From NCBI GenBank assembly GCA_033065855.1, contig JAVXUO010002267.1:1-64000 (forward strand): a stretch of 64,000 nucleotides of DNA. Reading direction: 5' to 3'. Origin of the DNA: Escallonia rubra. Taxonomy: Eukaryota; Streptophyta; Magnoliopsida; Escalloniales; Escalloniaceae. The translations under genes and the position numbers were made by a program. How positions within the stretch are numbered: position 1 is the stretch's first letter; every line of letters begins with the position of its first letter. The notes beneath the pieces are model-generated. The model had not been told where the DNA came from. It made no database searches and worked only from the letters and a program-made list of their open reading frames with translations. Positions 22,943 to 32,045 of this stretch are shown one piece after another.

Positions 22943-23055
22943 TACCACTTTGAGGGCAGGTTTGACCTTGTTAAGTTCGTGAGGACAGTTCATGAAGCTG
23001 GCCTATATTTGCATCTAAGAATAGGTCCATATGTTTGTTCTGAATGGAACTATGG
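22943..23055 (+). pseudogene. Captured GH35 beta-galactosidase exon, left arm copy
   Basis: The frame reads [20 protein letters not shown] and continues [16 protein letters not shown]. This is a signature block of plant beta-galactosidases (BGAL, glycoside hydrolase 35), where the usual form is [19 protein letters not shown] donor follows TATGG at 23056, at the known exon end of these genes, and intron-like sequence continues. Only this exon is present; the enzyme's catalytic Glu residues lie in other exons. Compared with the right arm, CSEWNYG has Ser where the family has Ala. Confidence 0.85.
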
Positions 23056-23890
23056 GTCAGTTTTCCTTATTTACCTTCTTTTATTATGCAGCTGCATTTT
23101 CTTGTCTTCCCTGAGATTGTTATTCATCAAGCTAATAGCATTTGACTTCTTAAGGAGCTTCATCTTTCTATTTTTTCTATGTAGGCCAGCTTGGATGACA
23201 ATTTATTGTCAAGTTTGTCTCAAGGATCAACCCGTGCCCAATTCAATGGCAAGAAAGTAATGGGAGAATGTAACGTGCTTGGTTCAAACCATATCTAATA
23301 TGACGGCGAAAGAATACTGGAGACTTCAACGTGCTTTCAAGTCAAACCTCGATGACACTTCAAAGCTATATTTTCAAATGAAAGTTGTTCGTGATACGAC
23401 TTATCTAACATTTTCTATTTTGGAACTCTTGCATGCCTAAAGTATAAATGATTATTTTGTTTTAAATTGATATCCAAGTTGTTGCATGCCTAAACAATGG
23501 GATTATTTTGTTTTAAATGAATATCCAAATTGTTGCATGCCTAAACAGTGGGCAGGAAGTTGTAGAAAGGCACTGGACGGTGGAAGTAAATATATTGAAC
23601 ATTATGAAGATTCTCATTTTTATTAGTTGATTACTTTCTTATTGTAGGAAGTAAATGTACAAAACATTATGAATCTAGGATATCATCAGTAGTATTTATA
23701 AAAACCTATAATAATAATGCACAAGTAAATGCCTAGAAACTATTTGCCATATCTACAGCTTCAGCGGCTCCCCCTCCATCACTCCTCTACAAAGTTCAAT
23801 TAGAGATGGAATCAATGTGCTGCGTATGTGCAAAACTTTATGAATATTCCACACTTAAGCTGGCATACAAGTTCCATAAATTCTCAATAC

Positions 23891-24114
23891 CTTGTAAAAA
23901 TTAACGGCAATATAGTCAGGCCATCGCGCACCGGCTTCTTCATGACAAGTACTCATCATGCTAATTAACGGATCTGAATTTTCCTTACAGGCTTGGCTGA
24001 TGTTTGGGTCACTAGGACATAAGTTCATCAGGACAAGTGACCTTTTTTTTGTACTCATAGGAAATGATTCTTTACGGTTAGGACATGAACCAGCTTTCAT
24101 GCCGCCGTCACCAT
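23891..24114 (-). pseudogene. Captured PI-PLC X-domain protein, downstream exon
   Basis: It reads DGDGGMKAGSCPNRKESF, then LVLMNLCPSDPNISQACKEN and IAVNFYK. These match the C-terminal half of plant PI-PLC X domain-containing proteins, secreted or GPI-type proteins related to bacterial phosphatidylinositol phospholipases. The acceptor CTGCAG|AT (24115|24114) and donor ACAAG|GT (23891|23890) are intact. It joins the upstream exon in frame across the intervening intron. Confidence 0.8.
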
Positions 24115-24236
24115 CTGCAGATTTAGAGTCCAAACCTATTATAGTTCTTTCAAAAACTTTAGCCTCTTTTTTTTTGTTTTCAATATTGTAAATCTACATA
24201 TGAGAAGCAGAAGAAGACATCAGAAATGAAGCTCAC

Positions 24237-24476
24237 ATTGGTTTTCAACCAAATATCTCCACTCATAAGCAATGCCCTCAGAGGACTCCTTCGCAGCTAT
24301 TGATGTAAAAACCACTAAACGCTGATTTTTCTGGACTATATAATCAACCGTAGGCCAGTCTTCACCATTTCTTGGCATACGAGATACTGGAAACCAGAAT
24401 TTCCTTAAGCCAGCAGCGTCAAACTCCTTGGTTAGACCTTTTGGAGATGTAACATAGTCTTCAATGATGATGGTAA
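24237..24476 (-). pseudogene. Captured PI-PLC X-domain protein, upstream exon
   Basis: It reads IIIEDYVTSPKGLTKEFDAA, then FWFPVSRMPRNGEDWPTVD and ending IAYEWRYLVENQ. This is the second part of the PLC-X domain of the same plant family. The donor CAAT|GTGAGC (24237|24236) matches the acceptor of the next exon in phase. The exon's own start is unclear, near 24476. Catalytic His residues of the X domain would lie in exons that were not captured. Confidence 0.8.
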
Positions 24477-24860
24477 TTAGTTTATTATTATTTATGGGTT
24501 TCTTAACTTAGTTCACTAGAAAACTCCAGTTCAATGGGCTGCTTTGGATATCTTATTTGTCAGCTACAACTTGAGATCTTATATCGTGTTGAGGTCATAA
24601 CAACTTCAAAACTCCTTCTTCAAGAGTAATAAAGTTACTATTAACCTTTTCTTTTTTAACGAAGAACTTTAACTTTTTATACAACTAGTAATCTCCTTCA
24701 GTAATAAAGGATATCAACTTCGTTCCGCTTAATCAGGTTAAGAGTGAATTACTGCAAGCTCCTTAAGAAGTCAAATGCTGTTAACTTGATGAATAACAAT
24801 CTCAGGGAAGACGGGAAAATGTAGCTGCATAATAAAAGGGGGTAAATAAGGAAAACTGAC

Positions 24861-24972
24861 CCATAATTCCATTCAGCACAAACATATGGACCTATTCTTA
24901 GATGCACATATAGGCCAGCTTCATGAACAGTCCTCACGAACTTAACGAGGTCAAACCTGCCCTCAAAGTGGT
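24861..24972 (-). pseudogene. Captured GH35 beta-galactosidase exon, right arm copy
   Basis: Inverted copy of the exon at 22943-23055. It reads [18 protein letters not shown], closer to the family consensus than the left copy (Val for Leu, Ala for Ser). The same donor (TATGG|GT, at 24861|24860) is kept. The divergence of the two arms dates the inverted duplication. Confidence 0.85.
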
Positions 24973-25844
24973 TTTACAAAATTTGAATAAGCAGTCATGA
25001 TCCTAAAGTGTACGATGTTATATCGTCATCAATCCAATGTCATAAAGGAAACAAATGATATTTATAATATGAATTATAATCACGGATTGCCACCACAATG
25101 ACGATTTTTTATGCTGGGCATTTATCAAGAAAAAAATTCTGCAGCAGGAGCAGTAGTCCATATCAAATTATCCAAACATGAAAATGAGGAACTCTGGGAA
25201 AGCAGGATTCAATCTAAATTCTAAACCAAAGGATTTCCTCTCATATTTCCACTCAACTGCGCACACACACACACACACAGAGAGAAAAGTGCATATATAG
25301 AGGATAGATGTTTGTTTTATGTGGAAGGTACGGATTTGTTTTGAGCAATTGTTGGTATTGAAAATGAAGAACAGAGATGGAATTATAGTGGAACGTACCG
25401 GTGATAGATTCAAAGGGCTAGATTACAAACTTGCGAATAACAGAACATGGGGGAAACTGGTTTGTACAAGAACGTACCGGTGTATTTTATCTCTCAGAAC
25501 GTGGGCCCCTCTCGGAAGGTGGGGCAGCGGTCCGTCGCCGGAAGTTTCACCACCGGATGTGCCGTCGCCGGGAGGTGTAGGGGCTTCTGCCACCGGCCGA
25601 AGGAATTGTGGATCCGGGAGAGTGAATGGTCCCCTGGAGGCGCCGGCGTCGTCGCCTGAATTGGTCCGCGATTTCAGATTGTTGGTTCCGGCGTCGTCAT
25701 TTCTATGGAAGGTGGATCGTCGGTTAGCGACTCCGACCGATTCACCACCGGATGCGCCGTCGCTGTGTCATCGCCGGAAGCTGGAGCCGGTTCTGCCGCC
25801 GGCAAAAGGAGCTGGGGAGAGAGTGAATGGGGTCGTTGGTTTGC

Positions 25845-25975
25845 AATTTAGTGGTTGTCTAACACCACGTCATCAGCCTATGTGGTGTTAGACTACCACT
25901 AATATCACGCCAAGCGAAGGTGGCAAGTTGTGGGCCGAATGTCCAGCTGGATCTAAATTGTTAACCATGGTTTAT
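25845..25975 (+). repeat. Hairpin segment, copy 1
   Basis: About 130 bp that recurs in inverted orientation at 31644-31775. It contains a stem (25849-25868 with 25883-25902) with a 20-bp arm TAGTGGTTGTCTAACACCAC, a 14-base loop and one mismatch. It ends near TTAACCATGG. It may be an independent MITE-like unit or an inner part of the composite's ancestral end. Confidence 0.8.
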
Positions 25976-26161
25976 AAAGTTAAAATTAAAAATTTCAAAA
26001 AAATTAGAATTTCCCGCCCACCTTTTTTCATCTTTCAGGTTAAAACATTTGAATCCATTTCCAGTTCTTTCTCCTTTCTTTCGTCCCCATTTTATTTCTT
26101 TCTTGTCTCTCTTTCATCAGTCGTTCAACTGGCAATAAACTGGTTTGGAGAAGGTGAGACG

Positions 26162-26251
26162 ATGAAGGGTTCGAATTCCGGAGGGTACTTGGGAGATTGG
26201 ATGTTTAGATTTTCTGGAACATGTTTGAATTTAGGGTTTCCACCGTCCATG
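26162..26251 (+). pseudogene. Unidentified captured first exon
   Basis: A 30-codon frame from ATG 26162 to a strong donor CCATG|GTAAGT (26251|26252), preceded by a pyrimidine-rich leader-like stretch. It looks like the first exon of a plant gene. It starts MKGSNSGGYLGDWMFRF. I do not recognise it. It may belong to the same source locus as the antisense fragment that follows. Confidence 0.35.
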
Positions 26252-26319
26252 GTAAGTACCACTTCGTTTGTGTTACCCTTTTGGTTGTTTAGGTCCTGCA
26301 TCTGAGATCGGATCACCGA

Positions 26320-26545
26320 TGTTTCATGCAAATATGTCTTTTGCAGATTGGGTTGCGCATCTGTTGATCTTCTTCAGCAGGACCATGGCCAGATTCATCG
26401 AAATGTGGACGCCAACCCATGTTCCCTGAATAATATGGTGGTACGGGGTGCATACCAGGAAAAGGGAAACCTTGATATTGAGGAATTTGTTGCACAGGGC
26501 TCTGAAAATTGTACATGTACTGGGGAATCTGGTTCCAGCCACAAT
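26320..26545 (-). pseudogene. Captured antisense fragment with a QYQGFPFPGM motif
   Basis: The minus-strand frame contains QIPQYQGFPFPGMHPVPPYY followed by SGNMGWRPHFDESG. This Pro/Tyr/Gly-rich block resembles low-complexity regions of COP1-interacting-protein-like plant proteins. The match is from memory and uncertain. Read on the plus strand, the same DNA supplies the N-terminal half of the open frame that runs into the NPF fragment, so the two pieces are fused head to tail in opposite senses. Confidence 0.35.
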
Positions 26546-27127
26546 TCTCTTCAAGTCACAACCGGCCACACAATTCTCATCGCGGTTCCAATATATGATC
26601 GAGTATTAGTCCCAATAGCAAGGAAACACTTGGGTCACCCGTCGGGCATAACAACACTTCAAAGAATGGGAGTAGGGATTCTTTACTCCATACTGACCAT
26701 GGTTGTGGCCGCCCTAGTAGAGTGCAAAAGGCTCAGCGTTGCTAAACTTTACGGCGTATTGGACAGGCCAAAATCAACAGTCCCAATGAAGGTCTGGTGG
26801 TTGCTACCTCAATACATGCTTTGTGGGCTCAGTGATGTCTTTACAATTGTGGGGATGCAGGAGCTGTTTTATGACCAAATGCCGGAGAGCATGAGAAGCC
26901 TCGGGGCCGCGGTGTACCTCAGCATTGTGGGAGTGGGAAGCTTCTTGAGCAGTGGCGTTATTTCTCTTGTACAAGTACAAGTGATTAGTTTGAGATGGGG
27001 TGGACATGAATGGCTCGGTGGTGAGAATTTGAATAGGGCACATCTCGATTACTTTTATCGGGTACTGGGGGGGTTGAGTTGTCTGAGTTTGTGCTTTTAT
27101 TTTTGGGTTGCTAAAGGGTTTCGTTGA
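26348..27127 (+). pseudogene. Chimeric frame ending in the C-terminus of an NRT1/PTR family (NPF) transporter
   Basis: A 259-codon frame. From about residue 70 onward it is the C-terminal part of an NPF proton-coupled nitrate/peptide transporter: VPIYDRVLVPIARKHLGHPS, GITTLQRMGVGILYSILTMV, VWWLLPQYMLCGLSDVFTIV, LNRAHLDYFYRVL, with the last few membrane segments. The family is normally about 550-600 residues with 12 segments, so two thirds are missing. The first 70 residues are antisense to another fragment. The frame is open, and an expressed chimera is possible but unproven. No promoter is evident apart from that of the captured leader near 26100. Confidence 0.8.
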
Positions 27128-27129
27128 CA

Positions 27130-27717
27130 AGAAGGTTGACTGGAATGATGATGGGAAAATTTATTGTAAAACTTTATTGTGCTTTTATGTTTGGGTTGCT
27201 ATTCGTTTACTTTTAGTGGAATGACTACTGAAACTTTATTGTAAAACTTTGAGAGCCACGAGCCAAGCTTTGGTAAAGTGCCTTTACATATGCCCTATTT
27301 TTTTGTCCTGTTTTAGTAGGAAGAAAAGAGAAGAAGATGGAAGATGCTAAGTAATTATTCTTCTTACATTTCCCCCACCAATTGCTGCAAACTTGACTAC
27401 TAATACTCTTGAATATGAAAGTCACTAGCAAAAATATCAACACGTTCATCGCAAGGAGCAAATATTGACTAGCAAAATTATCAACACGTTCACTAATTTA
27501 TCTTGTTCACAAATGAAAAGGGAATCCTAATAACCAAAAGTAAAATGCCATAAAAAGAATGACTAAATAACTAATCTTCATTTAGAAGTTTTCAAGTATG
27601 ATAAACTTGGAGTTTCAATGCTTGCGTGACATTCCTTCACGTGATGTTCCTCAATTGGTAAAAAAATTCCTATAAAGGGGAAAAAAAATTAGTCTTTTTT
27701 TTTTTTTTGACGAGAAG
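27130..27717. other. 3' flank of the NPF fragment
   Basis: AT-rich, with repeated short phrases (GGAATGACTACTG / TTTATTGTAAAAC, and CTAGCAAAA-TATCAACACGTTCA twice near 27425 and 27470). Probably the captured 3' untranslated region and internal element sequence. No gene. Confidence 0.4.
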
Positions 27718-29457
27718 TTACACTACAAGAAAATGGGACTTTCCCGACGGACTTTTAGCGACGGACAAGAATCTGTCGCTAAAGGTTACTTTTAGCGACG
27801 GAATAATCCGTCGGTAAAAATCCGTCGCTAAATGTCTTTACCAACGGAACTGTCCATCGGTAAAGACATTTAGCGATGGAGTTTTACCGACAGATTATTA
27901 CCGACGGAAATATCCGTCGCTAATTGTAATTTATGTATTTTTTCACTATTTTTGAATTTTTTTCATAAAAGATAATGTTTAGCGACGGACTTTTACCGAC
28001 AGACACATTCCGTCGGTAAAAGTCTTTATGTTTGAATAAAAGGAGCCCTAACCCTACTCTTCTTTCTAACCAGCCGCACACACATGTTTTCCCTTCTTCT
28101 CTCCCCCTCCCCCTCCTCCTGGCCTCTCTCTCTCACCCTGTACCAATCACCCACGCCCACCTCCCAAGCCACTACCCCAACCCAAGCCCTTCTACTGCAT
28201 CCCCCGAACCCCTCTTCCACATCCTCACCCTCATCCCCCACTCCCGCCTTACTCTTTTTCTCTCTCTCATCCGCTACCCATGCTACCCACCTGTAGGGAA
28301 TTGCTGCGACGTGCTGGCTAAGGCTTCCGCTTTCCAACGTTTTATTCTTTTTTTGCTGATCTTTCAGTAGGGTTTTGATTTGTGGGTTTGTGATTGTGTT
28401 TGTGTGTGGTAAATATGGAGAGATCTTGTGGTTAAGACTTCAAGAATGACAATTGTTGAGTTTTTTCTTTTGGTCATTTTCGAATATCAGCAACTATCAG
28501 TAACTTTTCGTTTGACTGGAATGCAGGTTTGCAGTAGGATTGGTGATGCTCTTTCGGGGAGTGAATGCATTCAAGCATTGCCACTGGTGTCGCTACTTGA
28601 GCTGTGTCCCCACGTCAAAATGGAAGTGTGATGGGATTTAAGCCTTGGATGGGCTTCTCCTCCCCCTCCTCATCTGTAAATGCATAGTTTTAGCTTAGGA
28701 TCTGGATTTGTTTCATTACTTTTCGACATGTTCTTTGGGCATCAAAATAGTGTGTATTTGCTGGACGTTCTTTAATTTTCAAATAGATGTATCTAGCTCA
28801 TCATCCTACTGTTTATTCTCTCTGGATGGCTTGCTTACTGCAGAGTCGAGTTCTAATAGATTGCTTGCTTTGGCAGTTAAGCCAGCTCTAAGCTTATGCT
28901 CGTATACCTTTCGCCTTTGGACATTTTTCTCCCGCAAGGTTTTGGCAGATTGATGCCCGTAATAAAACCTTGAGATAAAAAATTTGAGAAAAGGTATAGG
29001 AGCAAGAGACCTTTCGCAGTGAACCGAAAAATGAAAAGTTCCTTAGTCGTGCCCTTTCGGGGTATTAAACTGGATACGTTCAACCTGTTAGTTTGCTTTT
29101 CAAAAAGTAATTTTGTTCAGTTTGCTTTTCATAAAGCAATTTTGTCCCATACAGTTTCGCTAAAAAGTTGTTTAGCGACGGAATATTCCGTCGCTAAAAT
29201 ATTTAATCCGTCACTAATTCTTCGCTAAAAATATAATTAGCGACGGAATATCCGTCGCTAATGAAAAATAAATCCGTCGGTAAAAATGACATATTTAGCG
29301 ACGGATTTAAAAATTCCGTTGCTAAACTATTAGTGACGGGCTTTTATACGAGGAATTTTTAGCGACGGTGAATCCGTCGCTAATTCTTTTAGCGACGGAT
29401 TTGGGCTTTTAGCGATGGATTTCCCCGTCGCTAAAAGCCTGTTTTCTGGTAGTGTTA
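27718..29457. mobile_element. CACTA (En/Spm) element, non-autonomous, TTA target duplication
   Basis: It starts CACTACAAGAAAATGGG (27721) and ends CTGTTTTCTGGTAGTG (29454), inverted ends typical of CACTA elements. TTA flanks both sides (27718-27720 and 29455-29457), the 3-bp duplication expected. Both subterminal regions are arrays of TTAGCGACGGA / TCCGTCGCTAA in both orientations (27750-28025 and 29165-29440), the class of motif bound by TnpA-like proteins. The 1734-bp length and lack of tnpA/tnpD make it dependent on another element. It is inserted in the 10-kb composite and is therefore younger. Confidence 0.95.
28026..28960 (+). other. Cargo region of the CACTA element (unidentified gene-like sequence)
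   Basis: Between the subterminal arrays lies a leader-like pyrimidine- and CT-rich stretch (28060-28290), an intron-like T-rich region with TGTTTGTGTGTGG, and an exon-like piece near 28525-28630 following GCAG and ending in a stop after VKMEV. It looks like a captured host 5' region, but I recognise no domain. The overlapping frames on both strands here are mutual shadows. Confidence 0.4.
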
Positions 29458-29573
29458 TTAGTAAGGACAAAGTATACCTGTGGGTTAACATCACAAGAGT
29501 TAAGCAAACTGACGAAACTGTTGGATGTCCCCTGAAATAAAGAAACGCATTTTCAGTGACATACTCCGTATTA

Positions 29574-30425
29574 TTATATTAGAAAAAACGTTGTTAAATA
29601 AATTAGAACTTTTATTACCTGACTCAAAAGTGATGTGACATTAGTATTACCAAAACAAGGTACGAACTCATGGTGGAAGATGTTGTCCATTGGCTTAGAA
29701 TAACTATATGACAATTGTTGTGACACTGATGTAGAAGGTACATCAAGGGGAACATCGGGTGTAAAATCTTGACCTACAAGATAAACAAATTTGGTCACTA
29801 TATACAATGTGTATGCAAAAGCACAAAAATATATATCTCAATACATATGAGAGTTACCATCAGTTTCATTTGTAGGAAGTTGGCTAGTTGCTCCTTTCGG
29901 TGTCTTTCTTTTTCGTGCCTTCTCAAGTGTCCCCTAGATCCTATTATAATGTGTTCCTTCAGCCCTCACTCGAGGGGGATCCATAATCGGCAAGCCATCA
30001 ACAGAACGAGGAATATCATTCGCCTCACTAACTGCATCGTCATTTCCACACTCTTCTTCAAGTCTTTTAACTTTTTGTTCAGTCCTTTCCAAATAGGCAA
30101 CAGCATTTTTTGTCGCCTCCTTGCCCCTGGCACTCATTATCATGCTAGCTAATGCTCTCCGCATCAATTTGTTTAGACATAATGTTTTTGCTTCTTTGGG
30201 ACTATTCAGTGGAGTCAAGCCATGAACATAGTCATCCTTTGCAATACGTCGTCTTGCGCCTTTTGTCCATCTTTTCAACACATATTTCTCTGGTATTCTT
30301 TTGGCTTTAACAAAGACATTAAATACCCTTAAAGTATGATGATACAACCCTCAAACAATTCACAAGAACAACTTATCTCATTACCATCAGAGTTAAGAAA
30401 ACCCTTATGCTCTCTTTTACCACCT
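29574..30425 (-). pseudogene. C-terminal fragment of a FAR1-RELATED SEQUENCE (FRS/FHY3-FAR1) protein
   Basis: Read from 30425 downward: ISCSCELFEG (the SWIM zinc-finger region, followed by a one-base shift near 30350), HHTLRVFNVFVKAKRIPEKY, then VLKRWTKGARRR, then the variable acidic C-terminal region and GTLEKARKRKTPKG. This block is typical of plant FAR1/FHY3-type proteins, which are domesticated Mutator-like transposases acting as light-signalling transcription factors. The DNA-binding and transposase core are missing. It is either another captured host fragment or the last trace of the element's own transposase; the close fit to host FRS tails favours the former. Confidence 0.7.
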
Positions 30426-30429
30426 TCAC

Positions 30430-31640
30430 ATTTCAAAAAATAATGACTCATTAGGTGCATGCCCCTTTTCTTTCCTCGTTAGGAGTAACCTAAGGTGCAA
30501 GCCCCTAACATGAACACAGAAAAGTACATCGTCGTAGCTCTTGATACAAATAAGAAGCAACTTAAATTGGTTTTCCTTTATGTTGGCATGAATCTGGTGG
30601 AGAAGTTTCAGCTAGTGTCTGAAAACTGAAATGTATCAGTCAAGTGCCAAGGAGTGTGTGAAACATTGCCTTTTCGAGGTTTCCATACTTCTTAGCAGCC
30701 TTAGGGAAATGGCAAAAAGTGTCATGGGCTAATGTATGGGTGAGCATTTATAGGCAAGTAGCTTACATACATGAATTGAGCCAATCAATATGTGCCCCAC
30801 TTGTTATGCCACAAAGGAATTGACATAAGTCCCGAGCTTTAATTTCCCATTTTCTCAGAAGGAGATTAACTGATAGCTACATCCGGCATTGCCCCACTAG
30901 CTAAACATCCTTCAAGATCCCCGAGCAATGACAACAGGCAAGGAGCTGCCCACATGACACCCACATGGGTTACACATAATATCACCACTACATCTAATGA
31001 TCATATGTTCAATGTCACGCATGCTTTTTTTCAAGAGTACTGAACCAGATAGCAAATCAAAAATCCCTCTCACTCCTGCATAGCTACATTGGCAAATACG
31101 TTCATTAGATAACCGCAGTTGAACTACCTATTAATTAAACTCTATTTTCGAAGTTGGTTATTGAAGAAGCTACGGTAAGATAAATCACCAAGAAACCACT
31201 GGATCATAACCGCATGGCCATTAATGGCGAAGGAAAGGAAGCTCTGGTTGCGTTTCAGCAAATGAGTGATGAGAAAATCATGCCAAACTTATTCTCAAAC
31301 ACACTGGACATTTCTACTTGCAGGGATACTTAGTAGCATGATCTGATTGGGATCTCAGTGAATTCAGCATGAAACATAATTGCAATCTGATGTTAATCAA
31401 ATTTGGAGAAGGAAGTGCAAATGAGATACCTGTCATTACCAAACGCCCGGATGCAGCGGTGGTGCACAGTGATGGCGCAGTGTGGTCTCAGGCGTCGGAT
31501 GATGGCAATTGCAGTGGCGGCGGCGCCGTCGGCCGTCGGAAAGGCAGTTTGGTGGCTGAAGGGCAGAAGGATATTAGGGTTTGACTTTCTGTTTTCTTTT
31601 TTATTTCTCATTTTTTTTCTTTACTTCTTCTGGTCATAGT
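30430..31640. other. Internal composite sequence, no gene recognised
   Basis: Contains CA/AT-mixed sequence and GC-rich frames at 31369-31611 on both strands (Ala- and Arg-rich) that may derive from a captured leader or presequence. I see no domain. Confidence 0.4.
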
Positions 31641-31643
31641 TAA

Positions 31644-31775
31644 CCATGGTTAATAATTTAGATCCAGCTCGACATTCGGCCCACAACTTGCCACCCTCGC
31701 TTAGTTGGCGTGATATTAGTGGTAGTCTAACACCACGTAGGCCGATGACGTGGTGTTAAACAACCACTAAATATT
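31644..31775 (-). repeat. Hairpin segment, copy 2 (inverted)
   Basis: Reverse complement of 25845-25975. The stem TAGTGGTAGTCTAACACCAC pairs with GTGGTGTTAAACAACCACTA across 31717-31769. It lies immediately inside the right terminal repeat. Confidence 0.8.
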
Positions 31776-31783
31776 TTCTCTGC

Positions 31784-31932
31784 AGAGAGAGTGTTTGTCG
31801 GCAGAGTAAATGAGGAGCCTTTAATGTGTCTGGTGACATGGATTAATCTGAGCCCTTCCCTCCAAAATAACTCGATCCAACGGCTGTTGCTGGGGCTACA
31901 GCACCCTGCTGTAACCCTAGCAACAGCAGGGG
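31784..31932 (-). repeat. Right terminal inverted repeat of the 10-kb composite
   Basis: Inverted partner of 21902-22052, ending in GCAACAGCAGGGG. Confidence 0.85.
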
Positions 31933-32045
31933 ATCCAGATCCCTCTTGATCCTGATTCTCAGTGGCTTCTTGACTTGCTGCTGTTGAGCTGGATCCTTTT
32001 CTGTCGTGGCGTCATCATGTTGCCAACTCTGATTCTCTGTATCCT

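Larger units (their letters stand above)
22053..25843. repeat. Inverted-repeat cassette, 1.1-kb arms and 1.6-kb spacer
   Basis: The left arm (22053-23160) and right arm (24755-25843) are reverse complements with scattered changes. The outer ends are CAAACCAACGACCCC and GGGGTCGTTGGTTTG; the inner ends are CTTAAGGAGCTT and AAGCTCCTTAAG. Each arm contains, from outside in: a GC-rich leader with two related sub-blocks about 230 bp apart, a leader-like region with ACCGGTACGTTC repeated, a (TG)n/(CA)n microsatellite, an intron-like region and a GH35 exon. The spacer holds the PI-PLC-X fragment. The cassette sits exactly between the left terminal repeat and the hairpin segment, which are almost adjacent at the right end, so it was added to the element later. 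Transcription through it would give a long double-stranded RNA. Confidence 0.85.
21894..31940. mobile_element. 10-kb Mutator-like composite element packed with host gene fragments
   Basis: It has inverted termini of about 150 bp (21902-22052 and 31784-31932) starting CCCCTGCT(A/G)TTGCTAGGG. The flanks are ATCCGGAT (21894-21901) and ATCCAGAT (31933-31940). With one fewer terminal base this becomes a 10-bp duplication, GATCC(G/A)GATC. Long termini, an 8-10-bp duplication and host fragments fit a Pack-MULE, although 8 bp would also fit hAT. Contents in order: an inverted-repeat cassette with a GH35 exon and a PI-PLC-X fragment, a hairpin segment, an unknown first exon, an antisense fragment, the NPF C-terminus, a nested CACTA element, a FAR1-related C-terminus, unidentified sequence, and an inverted copy of the hairpin segment. 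No intact transposase. Confidence 0.7.

Noticed and set aside
29574-30425. Autonomous MURA transposase of the 10-kb composite
   Set aside because: Only the C-terminal tail past the SWIM region is present, and it looks like host FRS proteins. Kept as a fragment of uncertain origin.
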